A DNA stretch of 64,000 bases from Streptomyces odontomachi (GTDB lineage Bacteria; Actinomycetota; Actinomycetes; Streptomycetales; Streptomycetaceae). Positions 8,289 through 17,267 of the stretch are shown piece after piece (within the stretch, counting starts at the first letter, position 1; each line of letters starts with the position of its first letter). The translations under genes were made by a program, and so were the position numbers. The notes below the pieces were generated by a model. That model was not told where the DNA came from. It saw only the letters and a program-made list of their open reading frames with translations, and ran no database searches. The DNA lies in assembly GCF_024435355.1 (NCBI RefSeq), contig NZ_JAMJWG010000024.1:97149-161148 (forward strand), written 5' to 3'.

Positions 8289-8614
8289 TCGATTGACGCG
8301 TGCCGCGGTCCCGCCGCGCTCATGCGCGCAACGGCGGCACGGACCGGGTCAGCGTGCACGATGAGCCCCCACCGGGCGCCAGCGGGTTTCCCGCACGCGA
8401 AAAACCGCAGGCCACGGTGCGGCGGGGGACGCCGGCTGCATAGCCGGCGAGGTACACGTGGAACCAGACACGACCGGCAGAACTCGATGGAAGCGTGTCG
8501 CGTCCCGCTGTGCTCACGCAGGCGAGGGCGGCACGGACCGGAGCAGCATGCAGACGGGTCCGCACGGCACGCCAGCAGGTTTCCGCCTCGGGAAAAGACG
8601 CCGGCCGCGGTGCG
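8289..8614. repeat. two ~130-bp imperfect direct repeats upstream of the binding-lipoprotein gene
   Basis: Copy 1 spans about 8290-8422 and copy 2 about 8486-8612, separated by about 63 bp. By eye they agree at roughly 70% of positions with only one- or two-base gaps. The most conserved cores are CGGCGGCACGGACCGG, GCGCCAGCGGGTTTC/ACGCCAGCAGGTTTC and the terminal CGGTGCG. No convincing reading frame explains the conservation. The pair fills a 378-bp gap and could be a duplicated leader RNA, a regulatory region, or a copy of a short interspersed element. Confidence 0.6.
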
Positions 8615-8649
8615 ACTCGTGGGTGCGGTGCGCGCCGCCGGAGCGAGCG

Positions 8650-8781
8650 TCACGCCCGCCCGGGCTCGAGTGCCTCGGTGAGCCTGCGTGCCGTCGTGAG
8701 GTTGCAGCGGCCCAGGTCGAGCAGGGGACGCGGGTGGGATTCCGCGTAGGTGAGGGGGTCCACCGCGAGGGACGGCAGCAC
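8650..8781 (-). CDS. short open frame, possible small protein or gene remnant
   Basis: 43 codons from GTG 8781, product starting VLPSLAVDPLTYAESHPRPL and ending EALEPGRA. The composition looks like real protein, unlike the other frames here. There is no ATG and only a weak CCGGAA upstream, and an in-frame stop lies about 25 codons further up, inside the DUF6415 gene. It is directly downstream of that gene on the same strand. Either it is a genuine small partner protein or the 3' end of a decayed gene. Confidence 0.4.
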   Translation of the reverse strand: MLPSLAVDPLTYAESHPRPLLDLGRCNLTTARRLTEALEPGRA

Positions 8782-8812
8782 GATTCCGGCACCGTTCGGT
8801 GCCGCGGAGGGG

Positions 8813-9163
8813 TCACACCGGCTTCTGGACGCGGGCGGCGGTCAACGTCTCGTAGTGCCCGCACAGCGCCCGCAGCTCGCGGGCGAGACTCCGGGCGTGT
8901 CGGGTGGCCGAGACGAGACCGGGGCCCGGCCCTGCGGCCAGACATGCGCGGGCGTTCTGGACGGCGACCAGTGCGGACGCGTCGGGCTGCGCCCGAGCCG
9001 CGGCCTCCAGGGCGGGGATCAGGTCGTGGAGGTGCGTCCGCAGGCCACTGGCCGCCTCGGCGAGGTCGTCGAAGCGTGGGAGGGGCCCGTCGGCGGTCAG
9101 CAACTCGTTCGCGGCGATGCGCATGCGCGCGATGTCCCGCGTGGTGATGGTCACGTCGATCAC
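8813..9163 (-). CDS. DUF6415-type small helical protein
   Basis: 116 residues from GTG 9163 (or 113 from GTG 9154). It is mostly helical, with LLTADGPLPRFDDLAEAASG near the N-terminus and ARSLARELRALCGHYETLT near the C-terminus. The protein at 27102-27521 has the same two blocks, so they are paralogues. This family (named DUF6415 from memory) usually lies next to XRE/TPR regulators in Streptomyces, as here. No Shine-Dalgarno sequence precedes either GTG, and the leader is short and palindrome-rich, so leaderless translation is possible. Function unknown. Confidence 0.65.
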   Translation of the reverse strand: MIDVTITTRDIARMRIAANELLTADGPLPRFDDLAEAASGLRTHLHDLIPALEAAARAQPDASALVAVQNARACLAAGPGPGLVSATRHARSLARELRALCGHYETLTAARVQKPV

Positions 9164-9234
9164 GCTACGGAGCGGAGTGACTACATCACAGTGACGAGCC
9201 GTCCCAGTCTGCGAACCGGGTAGGACAACGTGCC
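9164..9234 (-). promoter_or_regulatory. GTGA-CTACA-TCAC dyad in front of the DUF6415 gene
   Basis: GTGACTACATCAC (9177-9189) is a perfect four-base-arm dyad with a five-base centre, followed by a further GTGAC at 9191-9195. It lies about 15 bp from the presumed start, where a promoter or operator would be expected. The neighbouring XRE protein is the obvious candidate ligand (inference). Confidence 0.3.
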
Positions 9235-10455
9235 CTACCCCAGCAGACCCAAGCGGTCCGCGAGGCCGTGGACCGGAGCGTCCGGACGGCGGGCACGCCC
9301 CCGCAGTTCGTCCACCAGACGTCGGGATGTGGAGTGGTGGCGCATCCATTCCGGGGCGTCCCGCTCGGCCACCAGCAGGGCGTTGACGGCCGCCTGGTCC
9401 TTGTTCATGTCGCTGTGGGCCAGGGCCCGGTCGACGTGGAGGCGGGCCCGCCAGGTCGGCGGCAGGGAGCCGAGGTCGGGGATGGTGCGCGCCGCGCGCA
9501 CGGCCTCGTCCGCGTGCTCCATCTCCACGAGGAAGTTGACTCGGGCCACTGCGGCGTTGGTGGGCCCGAAGGGGGTCGCGTACAGCAGCAGGTCCTTGTC
9601 CATCGTCTCCGCCGCACCCTTGGCCAGGCGGAGGAGGCTGAGTACCTGGTCGTGCTTGCGGCGCCGGACGGCCGCGGTGGCCGCGCGCAGCAGCAGGATG
9701 CCCCACAGGCCCAGGTCCTTCGAGGTGCCGCGGAAGCCCGGTTCGACGCGTTCGGCGTGTTCGAGGGCGACGCGCTCGGCGTCGGCGAGACGCCCCTGTT
9801 TGGCGAGGACGTAGGAGAGCGTGGAGGCGGCCATGGCTTCGAGGTCGGGGTCGTCGCCGTCCCGGACCGCGGACAGTGAGCGCTCCATGGCGGTGAACGC
9901 CGCGTCTTCCTTGCCGAGCCCCGTCAGCGTGACCGCAGCGACCTGGTAGGCCACCGCGAGGACGGAGTTGGCGGCGGCACGTTCGCTGCCCGTGGAGGCG
10001 TGCACGACGGCACGCGCGTCACGGATCAGGGGCGGCAGCAGGACGCCCACCTCGGCCATCCGGCCGTCTCGGCGGATCGTCTCCGTCGAACGCAGCGATT
10101 CCCGCAACTGGTGGATGTCCGGCGGGTCCTCGGGGTCCGGTTCGCCGTCGAGCAGATCGCCCACCGGCGAGATGGCGCCGCGCAGCGCGAGGACCGACGG
10201 CGACTCCTCCGTGTTCGCGTTGCGCACCTCGAAGGTGGTGGGCTGCCCCACCAGGTGGCTGGGCTCGGTGTCGAGGGCGTGGGCGAGCGCGTTGACGGTG
10301 ACGAGGCGTGCCGTCTTCCGCCGGCCCTGCTCGAGCTTGCGCACGACGTCCACGGAGACCTGGGCTCGCTCGGCGAGTTGTTCCTGGGTGAGACCGCGCC
10401 GGTACCTGAGTGCGGCGATGCGGTCGCCCATGCCCGAATCCAACGAAGCGTTCAC
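9235..10455 (-). CDS. XRE-family regulator with TPR-like sensor region
   Basis: 406 residues. An N-terminal Cro/CI-type helix-turn-helix (about 10-65: IAALRYRRGLTQEQLAERAQVSVDVVRKLEQGRRKTARLVTV, written here as two blocks with LTQEQLAERAQVSVDVVRKL as the core) is followed by about 300 residues of alpha-solenoid with TPR-like helix pairs. GTG 10455 has GGCGGGGGCAGCC upstream. The downstream gene encodes a DUF6415 protein, and a second XRE/DUF6415 pair lies at 27.1-28.8 kb. Such regulators often act on adjacent small genes in Streptomyces. It is divergent from the PCD/VOC gene. Confidence 0.75.
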   Translation of the reverse strand: MNASLDSGMGDRIAALRYRRGLTQEQLAERAQVSVDVVRKLEQGRRKTARLVTVNALAHALDTEPSHLVGQPTTFEVRNANTEESPSVLALRGAISPVGDLLDGEPDPEDPPDIHQLRESLRSTETIRRDGRMAEVGVLLPPLIRDARAVVHASTGSERAAANSVLAVAYQVAAVTLTGLGKEDAAFTAMERSLSAVRDGDDPDLEAMAASTLSYVLAKQGRLADAERVALEHAERVEPGFRGTSKDLGLWGILLLRAATAAVRRRKHDQVLSLLRLAKGAAETMDKDLLLYATPFGPTNAAVARVNFLVEMEHADEAVRAARTIPDLGSLPPTWRARLHVDRALAHSDMNKDQAAVNALLVAERDAPEWMRHHSTSRRLVDELRGRARRPDAPVHGLADRLGLLG

Positions 10456-10543
10456 GGCTGCCCCCGCCAGAAGGTGGTCCGTCCACCGTACCCTCGCCCC
10501 CTCGCAAGGGATCGTTGTCGCACCCGCCCGCTACGTTGAACGC

Positions 10544-11248
10544 ATGAGCGAAGCAGAACGCACGATCGAGCGTATTCGGCCACAGCAGTTCCATGGGACC
10601 GCCGGTCTGGAGGACTGGCGTGTGGTGGGCGAGGGGGCGTGTGCGTTCTTCCGGGTGCCGTCGTTCGGGGTCGGCGCCCGGCTCGTGCAGGGGATCGGGG
10701 CGTTGCCGGGCGTGCCGGGCCCGGGGGACGACGCTCCGCCGGACGTCGACCTGCGGCGCGACGGCGTGACGGTGCGGTTGATCACGGTCACGGGCGACTA
10801 CTACGGGCTGACCGAGCGGCATGTCGAGGTGGCCCGGGAGATTTCCGCGCTGGCGCGCTTGCTGGGCGTCGTGGCCGATCCGTCCCGTGTGCAGACCGTG
10901 CAGGTCACCGTCGACGCTCTCGTCGGGGCCGACGTGGTGCCGTTCTGGCGTGCGCTGCTGGGATATGAGAATCGGGCGGGCAGTGACGAGGACCTGATCG
11001 ATCCGCGGCGTCGCGGGGCGCCGTTCTACTTCCAGCGGATGGCCGCGCCGCGCCCGCAGCGCAATCGGGTCCACGTCGACGTCTGGGTGCCGTATGACCA
11101 GGCCAAGGAGCGGATTGCCGCGGCGCTCGCGGCCGGGGGGCGGTTGGTGAACGACGCCGACGCGCCGTCGAACTGGGTGCTGGCGGATCCCGAGGGCAAC
11201 GAGGCGTGTGTGGGCGTGGCCGGGCCACCCGGGGAGGACTTTGAGTGA
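10544..11248 (+). CDS. PCD-like / VOC (glyoxalase-like) two-domain protein
   Basis: 234 residues. The first half resembles pterin-4a-carbinolamine dehydratase (LEDWRVVGEGACAFFRV, then VRLITVTGDYYGLTERHVEVAREI). The place of the catalytic HHP is taken by PPD, so dehydratase activity is doubtful. The second half (about 120-230) is a VOC/glyoxalase_6-like fold (VPFWRALLGYENR, RVHVDVWVPYDQAKERIAAAL, WVLADPEGNEACV). This fusion is common in actinobacteria with no settled function. ATG 10544 is used; no strong ribosome binding site is seen and the 88-bp divergent spacer to the XRE gene must hold both promoters. Confidence 0.7.
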   Translation: MSEAERTIERIRPQQFHGTAGLEDWRVVGEGACAFFRVPSFGVGARLVQGIGALPGVPGPGDDAPPDVDLRRDGVTVRLITVTGDYYGLTERHVEVAREISALARLLGVVADPSRVQTVQVTVDALVGADVVPFWRALLGYENRAGSDEDLIDPRRRGAPFYFQRMAAPRPQRNRVHVDVWVPYDQAKERIAAALAAGGRLVNDADAPSNWVLADPEGNEACVGVAGPPGEDFE

Positions 11249-11440
11249 CTCCCTGAGTGACTCCTTGGGTGGCTCTTTTCGGGTCCCGCCCACCGTTCTT
11301 ACGTCTGTTCCAACGCTATTACGCACACGAATCGTTCCCGATTTCCGTGTGACCTTTACCGCTGCCCGAATGCCTTTTCGGTAGCCCTCACCACCCTCAT
11401 ACTCCCAGGTCAGCAGCGCAGTGACCACAATGCAGGGGGA

Positions 11441-12775
11441 ATGGTGACGTCAGACGTGCCCGGTCAGGTACCCGACCAGAACTCCGATCCCGTGTCCGAT
11501 CACGTGTCCAACCATGCGTCCGATCATGTGCCGGAAAAACAACCGGCTGTCGAATGCCCGGAAGGGGCGAAGGAATCCTGGCTCGTCGCGCACGGCATCC
11601 TGCTCGAGCCCGGCCCGCGGCGCATCCTGGCGACCGCCAGTTTCATCAACATGCTCGGCAGCGGGGTGTTCACGCTCAGCGCCGCCGTCTTCTTCACCCG
11701 CTCCGTCGGGCTGCCCGTGGCGCAGGTCGGCCTTGGTATGGGCGGGGGCGCCCTGGTCGGGCTGCTGTCGGGGATCCCGGTCGGCCGGATCGCCGACCGG
11801 CGCGGTCCGCGCGAGGTGTATCTGCTGACCCTGACCGCGCAGGCCGTTGCGATGGCGATGCTGGTTCTCGTGCACTCGTTCTGGCTGTTCACAACGGTGA
11901 TCTGCCTGACCCAGCTGGCCGGTTCGGCGAGCCAGGCGGCCCGCGGGCCCATCGTGCGGGGGCTCGCGGGCGAGCGACCCGCCCGGTTCCGGGCCTATAT
12001 GCGCGCCGCGGTCAATCTGGCGACCAGCATCGGTGCCCTGGTCGCCGCGCTGGTCGTCCAGCTGGACACGCATGCGGCGTATCTGTGTCTCGTGCTGGGC
12101 AACGCGGTGAGCTTCCTGGCCACGGCCGCCGTCGTGAGCCGGCTTCCGTCCCTGCCGCCCGTTCCGTCTCCGCCGGGTGACGGGCGCTGGTCGGCGTTGA
12201 AGGACTACCGGTACATGGTGGTCACGGCGCTCGACGGCGTCATGTCGATGCACGGCGCCGTCCTGGTCTTCGCGCTGCCGCTGTGGATCATCGGACACAC
12301 CCACGCGCCCCGCTGGTTCGTCGGTACGAGTGTCCTGGTCAACACCCTCATGGTGGTCTTCCTTCAGGTCAGGGCGAGCCGTGGCATCGACTCCGCCGAC
12401 TCCGCCGCACGGGCCTGGCGGCGCGCCGGCTGGGCCTTCCTGGCCGGGTTGTCGCTGATCGGGCTCGCCGCCGGGCTGCCCGCCTGGGGTGCGGTCCTGC
12501 TGATCCTGGCCGGCGTGGGGGTGCACACCTTCGGCGAGCTCCTGCATGCCGCCGGCTCGTTCGAGCTGCGCTACCTCCTTGCGCCGGCGCACGCGCAGGG
12601 CCAGTACTCGGGTGTCTTCCGCTTCGGCAGCGGCCTGTCGAGCGTCGCCGCGCCCTCCGTCCTGGCATGGCTCTGCCTCGACGGGGGCACGGTCGGCTGG
12701 TCCGTGATGGGCGGGGTGTTCCTCGTCGTGGGACTGGTGGTGCCGGGGGTGGTGCGCTGGGCGCAGCCCGCCTAG
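11441..12775 (+). CDS. MFS transporter
   Basis: 444 residues, about 12 membrane helices after a hydrophilic 45-residue N-terminus that contains an imperfect SDHVSNHASDHV repeat. GRIADRRGPREVYL between helices two and three is the major-facilitator motif A, and PVAQVGLGMGGGALVGLL and later helices fit the drug-efflux-like class. The substrate is unknown. ATG 11441 is very close to GGGGGA; the adjacent GTG codon is better spaced. It ends at TAG 12773-12775, sharing a CTAG tetranucleotide with the stop of the convergent acetyltransferase gene. Confidence 0.8.
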   Translation: MVTSDVPGQVPDQNSDPVSDHVSNHASDHVPEKQPAVECPEGAKESWLVAHGILLEPGPRRILATASFINMLGSGVFTLSAAVFFTRSVGLPVAQVGLGMGGGALVGLLSGIPVGRIADRRGPREVYLLTLTAQAVAMAMLVLVHSFWLFTTVICLTQLAGSASQAARGPIVRGLAGERPARFRAYMRAAVNLATSIGALVAALVVQLDTHAAYLCLVLGNAVSFLATAAVVSRLPSLPPVPSPPGDGRWSALKDYRYMVVTALDGVMSMHGAVLVFALPLWIIGHTHAPRWFVGTSVLVNTLMVVFLQVRASRGIDSADSAARAWRRAGWAFLAGLSLIGLAAGLPAWGAVLLILAGVGVHTFGELLHAAGSFELRYLLAPAHAQGQYSGVFRFGSGLSSVAAPSVLAWLCLDGGTVGWSVMGGVFLVVGLVVPGVVRWAQPA

Positions 12776-13293
12776 GCGCGTGGGTCCGTATGCGCCGGTG
12801 TGTCGGTCCAGGCGATCTCGAAGTACCTGACGCGTTCGTCCTCGCCGACCGGCTGCATGCCGGCGGCCAGCATGACGTGGTGGGACGCGAGGTTGCCGTG
12901 GTCGGCGTCGCCTTTCACGGAGGTGACGCCGCTGGCCCGCGCGAACGACAGCAGGCCGCGGAGGGCTTCGGAGGCGTATCCCCTGCCCTGCGCCGACCAG
13001 ACGAGGCCGTAGCCGATCGTGACGCTGCCGTTCTCGTCCGCGGGCCCGTGGAAGCCTATGCCGCCGATCGCCTGGCCGTCCTCGCGGCGACGGATCTCGT
13101 AGTTGCCGAACGGCTGGGGATCATCCGTGCTCGCGCAGACCATCAGGAAACGCCTGGCGGCGGACACGTCGCCAGGCGTGGGGTATCCGCGCGCCCATCC
13201 GCTGCCACCGCCCGAGTCCCCCGCCGCCACGCGCTCCGACTCGTCGACGGTCAACGGATGTAGCACGAGCCGCTCTGTCACAAGATCGCCCAT
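12772..13293 (-). CDS. GNAT acetyltransferase (RimJ/RimL type)
   Basis: 173 residues. LVTERLVLHPLTVDE at the N-terminus is the typical opening of RimJ/RimL-type N-acetyltransferases. IGYGLVWSAQGRGYASEALRGL (about 110-130, motif A with the Q/R-x-x-G-x-G/A acetyl-CoA loop) and ASHHVMLAAGMQPVGED complete the fold. It transfers acetyl from acetyl-CoA to an unknown amine. ATG 13293 was chosen by homology of the start; no clear ribosome binding site precedes it. The 3' end overlaps the convergent MFS gene by three bases. Confidence 0.75.
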   Translation of the reverse strand: MGDLVTERLVLHPLTVDESERVAAGDSGGGSGWARGYPTPGDVSAARRFLMVCASTDDPQPFGNYEIRRREDGQAIGGIGFHGPADENGSVTIGYGLVWSAQGRGYASEALRGLLSFARASGVTSVKGDADHGNLASHHVMLAAGMQPVGEDERVRYFEIAWTDTPAHTDPRA

Positions 13294-13420
13294 AGTAGGG
13301 GGAAGGGTACCGGTGTCCCCAAGGGCGGACGGACACCGCCCCGACGGCGGGGTCGGACAGGCACCGCCTACAGGCGCCACCCACCGCAAGCACCGCCTGG
13401 TCGCGCGGCTCTCCTTCCGC

Positions 13421-16400
13421 TCACCCGTCCGACCCGTCTGCCCCGTCCGACTCGTCCCCGTCCCCCTCGATCGCCCCTTCCACCTCCAGGAACGCCTCCC
13501 GCAGGGCCGCGAGGACCTGCGGGTCCGGCTTCTCCCACATGCCGCGGGACTCGGCCTCCAGGAGGCGTTCGGTGATGCCGTGCAGGGCCCAGGGGTTGGC
13601 GTCCTGGAGGAAGGCGCGGTTGACCGGGTCCAGGACGTACGTCTCGGTCAGCTTGTCGTACATCCAGTCGGCGACCACGCCGGTCGTCGCGTCGTAGCCG
13701 AAGAGGTAGTCGACCGTGGCGGCCAGTTCGAACGCGCCCTTGTAGCCGTGCCGGCGCATCGCCTCGATCCACTTGGGGTTGACGACGCGGGCGCGGAAGA
13801 CCCGGGAGGTCTCCTCGGTGAGGGTGCGGGTGCGGATGGTCTCGGGGCGGGTGGAGTCGCCGATGTACGCCTCGGGCGCGGTGCCGGTGAGGGAGCGGAC
13901 CGCGGCGACCATGCCGCCGTGGTACTGGAAGTAGTCGTCCGAGTCGGCGATGTCGTGCTCGCGGGTGTCGGTGTTCTTGGCGGCGACGGCGATGCGCCGG
14001 TAGGCCGACTCCATCTCGGCGCGCGCCGGGCGCCCGTCGAGCCCGCGGCCGTACGCGTAGCCGCCCCAGACCGTGTAGACCTCGGCGAGGTCGGCGTCGG
14101 TGCGCCAGTCGCGCGAGTCGATGAGCTGGAGCAGGCCGGCGCCGTAGGTGCCGGGGCGGGAGCCGAAGATGCGGGTGGTGGCGGTGCGTTCGTCGGCGCC
14201 TGCGGCGAGGTCGGCCTGGGTGTGGGCGCGCACGAAGTTCTGCTCGGCCGGCTCCGCAAGGCCGGCGGCGAGACGGACGGCGTCGTCCAGGAGCCCGACG
14301 GTGTGCGGGAAGGCGTCGCGGAAGAAGCCGGAGATGCGCAGGGTGACGTCGATACGCGGGCGGCCGAGGTCGGCGAGCAGGATCGGCTCGAGGCCGGTGA
14401 CGCGCCGGGACGCGTCGTCCCAGACGGGGCGCACGCCGAGCAGGGCCAGCGCCTCGGCGATGTCGTCGCCCGCGGTGCGCATCGCGCTGGTCCCCCACAG
14501 GGACAGGCCCACGGAGGTCGGCCAGGTGCCGTCGTGGTCGGCGCGGTAGCGCTCCAGGAGGGAGTCGGCGAGCGCCTGGCCGGTCTCCCACGCGAGCCGG
14601 GACGGGATCGCCTTCGGGTCGACCGAGTAGAAGTTGCGGCCGGTCGGCAGGACGTTGACCAGGCCGCGCAGCGGGGAGCCGGAAGGGCCCGCGGGGACGA
14701 AGCCGCCGTTCAGGGCGTGCACGGTGCGGTCGAGTTCGGCGGTGGTGCCGGCGAGACGGGGGACCACCTCGCGGGCCGCGAAGGCGAGGACGTCCGCGAC
14801 CGGCTGCGGGTGGCCCGCGGTCACCTCCGGGACCGCTTCCGGGTCCCAGCCGGCGTCCTCCATCGCCTGGACGAGGCCGCGTGCGGTCTCCTCCGCGGCG
14901 TCCGCCGTGCTGCGGGTCGCCGCCGACTCGTCCAGGCCGAGGGCCTCGCGCAGTCCGGGCAGCGCCTGTGCGCCGCCCCAGATCTGCCGGGCACGCAGCA
15001 TCGCCAGGACGAGGTTGACGCGTTCGGGGCCGGTCGGCGCGGTGCCCAGGACGTGCAGGCCGTCGCGGATCTGGGCGTCCTTGATCTCGCAGAGCCAGCC
15101 GTCGACGTGCAGGATCAGATCGTCGAACCTGTCGTCCTCCGGCTGCCCGCTGCCGGTGAGTCCGAGGTCGTGGTCGAGCCGGGCGGCCTGGAGCAGCGTC
15201 CAGATCTGGGCGCGGATCGCCGGCAGCTTCGCCGGGTCCATGGCGGCGATCTGGGCGTGCTCGTCGAGGAGTTGCTCCAGGCGCGCGATGTCGCCGTAGG
15301 AGTCGGCGCGTGCCATCGGCGGTACGAGGTGGCCGACGAGGGTGGCGTGCGCGCGCCGCTTGGCCTGGGTGCCCTCGCCCGGGTCGTTGATCAGGAACGG
15401 GTACACCAGCGGCACGTCGCCCAGCGCGGCGTCCGGGGCGCAGGCCGCCGACAGCCCCGCGTTCTTGCCGGGCAGCCACTCCAGGTTGCCGTGTTTGCCC
15501 AGGTGGACGATGGCGTGGGCGCCGTAACCGCCGTCCTCCTGGGCCGCGGCGAGCCAGCGGTACGCGGCCAGGTAGTGGTGGGACGGGGGCAGGTCCGGGT
15601 CGTGGTAGATGGCGATGGGGTTCTCGCCGAAGCCGCGTGGCGGCTGGATGAGGATCAGGACGTTGCCGAACCGGAGGGCGGCCAGGACGATGTCGCCGTC
15701 CTCGTCCTGACCGCCGGCCGCACCGCCCCGCTCGGGAGTACGGCTGCGGTCGACGAACATCTCACCCGGCGGCGGACCCCAGTGCTCCTCCACGGCGGTC
15801 CGCAGTTCCTCGGGCAGGGTCGCGTACCAGCGCCGGTAGGTGCCCGCCGGGATGCGCACCGGGTTGCGCGCCAGTTGCTCCTCGGTCAGCCAGTCCTGGT
15901 CGTGGCCGCCGGCGTCGATGAGCGCGCGGATCAGCTCGTCCCCGTCGCCGGAGACGAAGCCGGGCACGGCCGGCAGCCCGGCCGATTCGTCGGCCGCGGG
16001 ATCGGCCGCGGGATCGGCTTCGGAGGCGGCGGGCCCCAGGTCGTAGCCCTCCGCGTGCAGCCGGCGCAGCAGCGCGATGGCGGAGGCGGGGGTGTCCAGG
16101 CCGACCGCGTTGCCGATCCGGGAGTGCTTGGTCGGGTACGCGGACAGGACCAGCGCGAGGCGCTTGTCCGCGGCCGGGACGTGCCGCAGCCGCGCGTGCC
16201 GCACGGCGATCCCGGCGACCCGGGCGGCACGCTCGGGGTCGGCGACGTAACTCGGCAGCCCGTCCTCGTCGATCTCCTTGAACGAGAACGGCACCGTGAT
16301 CAGCCGCCCGTCGAACTCGGGCACCGCTATCTGGCTCGCCGCGTCCAGCGGGGACACCCCTTCGTCGTTCTCCTCCCAGGCGGTGCGCGGGCTCGTCAGG

Positions 16401-17215
16401 CAGAGCGCCTGGAGGATGGGCACGTCAAGCCCGGCGAGCGCACCCGCGTCCCACGCGTCCTCCTCCCCACCGGCGGACGCGTCCGCGGGCCGGCTGCCGC
16501 CCGCGGCGAGCACCGTGGTCACGATGGCGTCGGCCGGGCGCAGGGCGTCGATCAGCTCGGCCTCCGGGCTGCGCAGCGAGGCGACGTAGAGCGGGAGTGG
16601 GCGGGCCCCGGCGTCCTCGATCGCGCGGCACAGGTCCGCCACGAAGGCCGTGTTGCCGCTCATGTGGTGGGCCCGGTAGTAGAGCACGGCGATGGTCGGG
16701 GTGTGCGGTGTGCCGGCGGTCGCGGATTCCGGTCCCGGTTCCGGTTGGAGGGGCGTGGGCTCCAGCGGACCCCAGGTGGGAGCGGGCGCCGGCGGGTCGA
16801 AGCCGTGGCCGGTGAGGAGCACCGTGTCGGAGAGGAAGCGGGCCAGCTGCGCCAGGTTCTCCGGGCCGCCGTGCGCCAGGTACGCGTGCGCCTCGGCGGC
16901 GATCCCGACGGGCACCGTGGACGCGGCCATCAGCTGGGCGTCCGGGGCCTGTTCGCCGGTGAGGACCACCACGGGAAGGCGGGGGGTGGGCGATGCGTCC
17001 GCCCCGGTGGGGGCGCCGAGCAGCAGGTCGAGGCCGTCCTGCCAGGCCCGGATGCCGCCCAGCAGGCGTACGACGACCAGCTCGACGCCGTCCAGCAGCG
17101 CGGGCAGCTCGTCGAGCGGGAGCCGGCTGGGGTTCGCGTACCGGTACGGGACGGGGCCCCGGGCCGCACGGGCGCTGAGCAGGTCCGTGTCGGAGGTCGA
17201 CAGCAGCAGGATCAT
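13421..17215 (-). CDS. cobN: cobaltochelatase large subunit CobN
   Basis: 1264 residues, the usual CobN length. CobN/magnesium-chelatase H family: inserts Co2+ into hydrogenobyrinate a,c-diamide with ATP, assisted by AAA+ partners. Seen: AVLYYRAHHMSGNTAFVADL (about 190-210), PYGIHLGKHG-type block (AHAIVHLGKHGNLEWLPGK), PLVYPFLINDPGEGTQAKRR, SLWGTSAMRTAGDDIAEAL, FRDAFPHTVGLLDDAV and a C-terminal YGADWMYDKL-like region (VVADWMYDKLTETYVLD). ATG 17215 begins MILLLSTSDTDLL as in other CobN proteins; the frame continues 24 codons upstream but those bases belong to a riboswitch leader. Control by cobalamin through that riboswitch is expected. No cobS or cobT is adjacent; an AAA+/VWA pair lies 15 kb away among cob genes. 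Confidence 0.95.
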   Translation of the reverse strand: MILLLSTSDTDLLSARAARGPVPYRYANPSRLPLDELPALLDGVELVVVRLLGGIRAWQDGLDLLLGAPTGADASPTPRLPVVVLTGEQAPDAQLMAASTVPVGIAAEAHAYLAHGGPENLAQLARFLSDTVLLTGHGFDPPAPAPTWGPLEPTPLQPEPGPESATAGTPHTPTIAVLYYRAHHMSGNTAFVADLCRAIEDAGARPLPLYVASLRSPEAELIDALRPADAIVTTVLAAGGSRPADASAGGEEDAWDAGALAGLDVPILQALCLTSPRTAWEENDEGVSPLDAASQIAVPEFDGRLITVPFSFKEIDEDGLPSYVADPERAARVAGIAVRHARLRHVPAADKRLALVLSAYPTKHSRIGNAVGLDTPASAIALLRRLHAEGYDLGPAASEADPAADPAADESAGLPAVPGFVSGDGDELIRALIDAGGHDQDWLTEEQLARNPVRIPAGTYRRWYATLPEELRTAVEEHWGPPPGEMFVDRSRTPERGGAAGGQDEDGDIVLAALRFGNVLILIQPPRGFGENPIAIYHDPDLPPSHHYLAAYRWLAAAQEDGGYGAHAIVHLGKHGNLEWLPGKNAGLSAACAPDAALGDVPLVYPFLINDPGEGTQAKRRAHATLVGHLVPPMARADSYGDIARLEQLLDEHAQIAAMDPAKLPAIRAQIWTLLQAARLDHDLGLTGSGQPEDDRFDDLILHVDGWLCEIKDAQIRDGLHVLGTAPTGPERVNLVLAMLRARQIWGGAQALPGLREALGLDESAATRSTADAAEETARGLVQAMEDAGWDPEAVPEVTAGHPQPVADVLAFAAREVVPRLAGTTAELDRTVHALNGGFVPAGPSGSPLRGLVNVLPTGRNFYSVDPKAIPSRLAWETGQALADSLLERYRADHDGTWPTSVGLSLWGTSAMRTAGDDIAEALALLGVRPVWDDASRRVTGLEPILLADLGRPRIDVTLRISGFFRDAFPHTVGLLDDAVRLAAGLAEPAEQNFVRAHTQADLAAGADERTATTRIFGSRPGTYGAGLLQLIDSRDWRTDADLAEVYTVWGGYAYGRGLDGRPARAEMESAYRRIAVAAKNTDTREHDIADSDDYFQYHGGMVAAVRSLTGTAPEAYIGDSTRPETIRTRTLTEETSRVFRARVVNPKWIEAMRRHGYKGAFELAATVDYLFGYDATTGVVADWMYDKLTETYVLDPVNRAFLQDANPWALHGITERLLEAESRGMWEKPDPQVLAALREAFLEVEGAIEGDGDESDGADGSDG

Positions 17216-17267
17216 GCGTGCTTCAGGCCTTCCTCGGGGTGTCCGCGCCCCGGGTGGTCGGAAGAAC

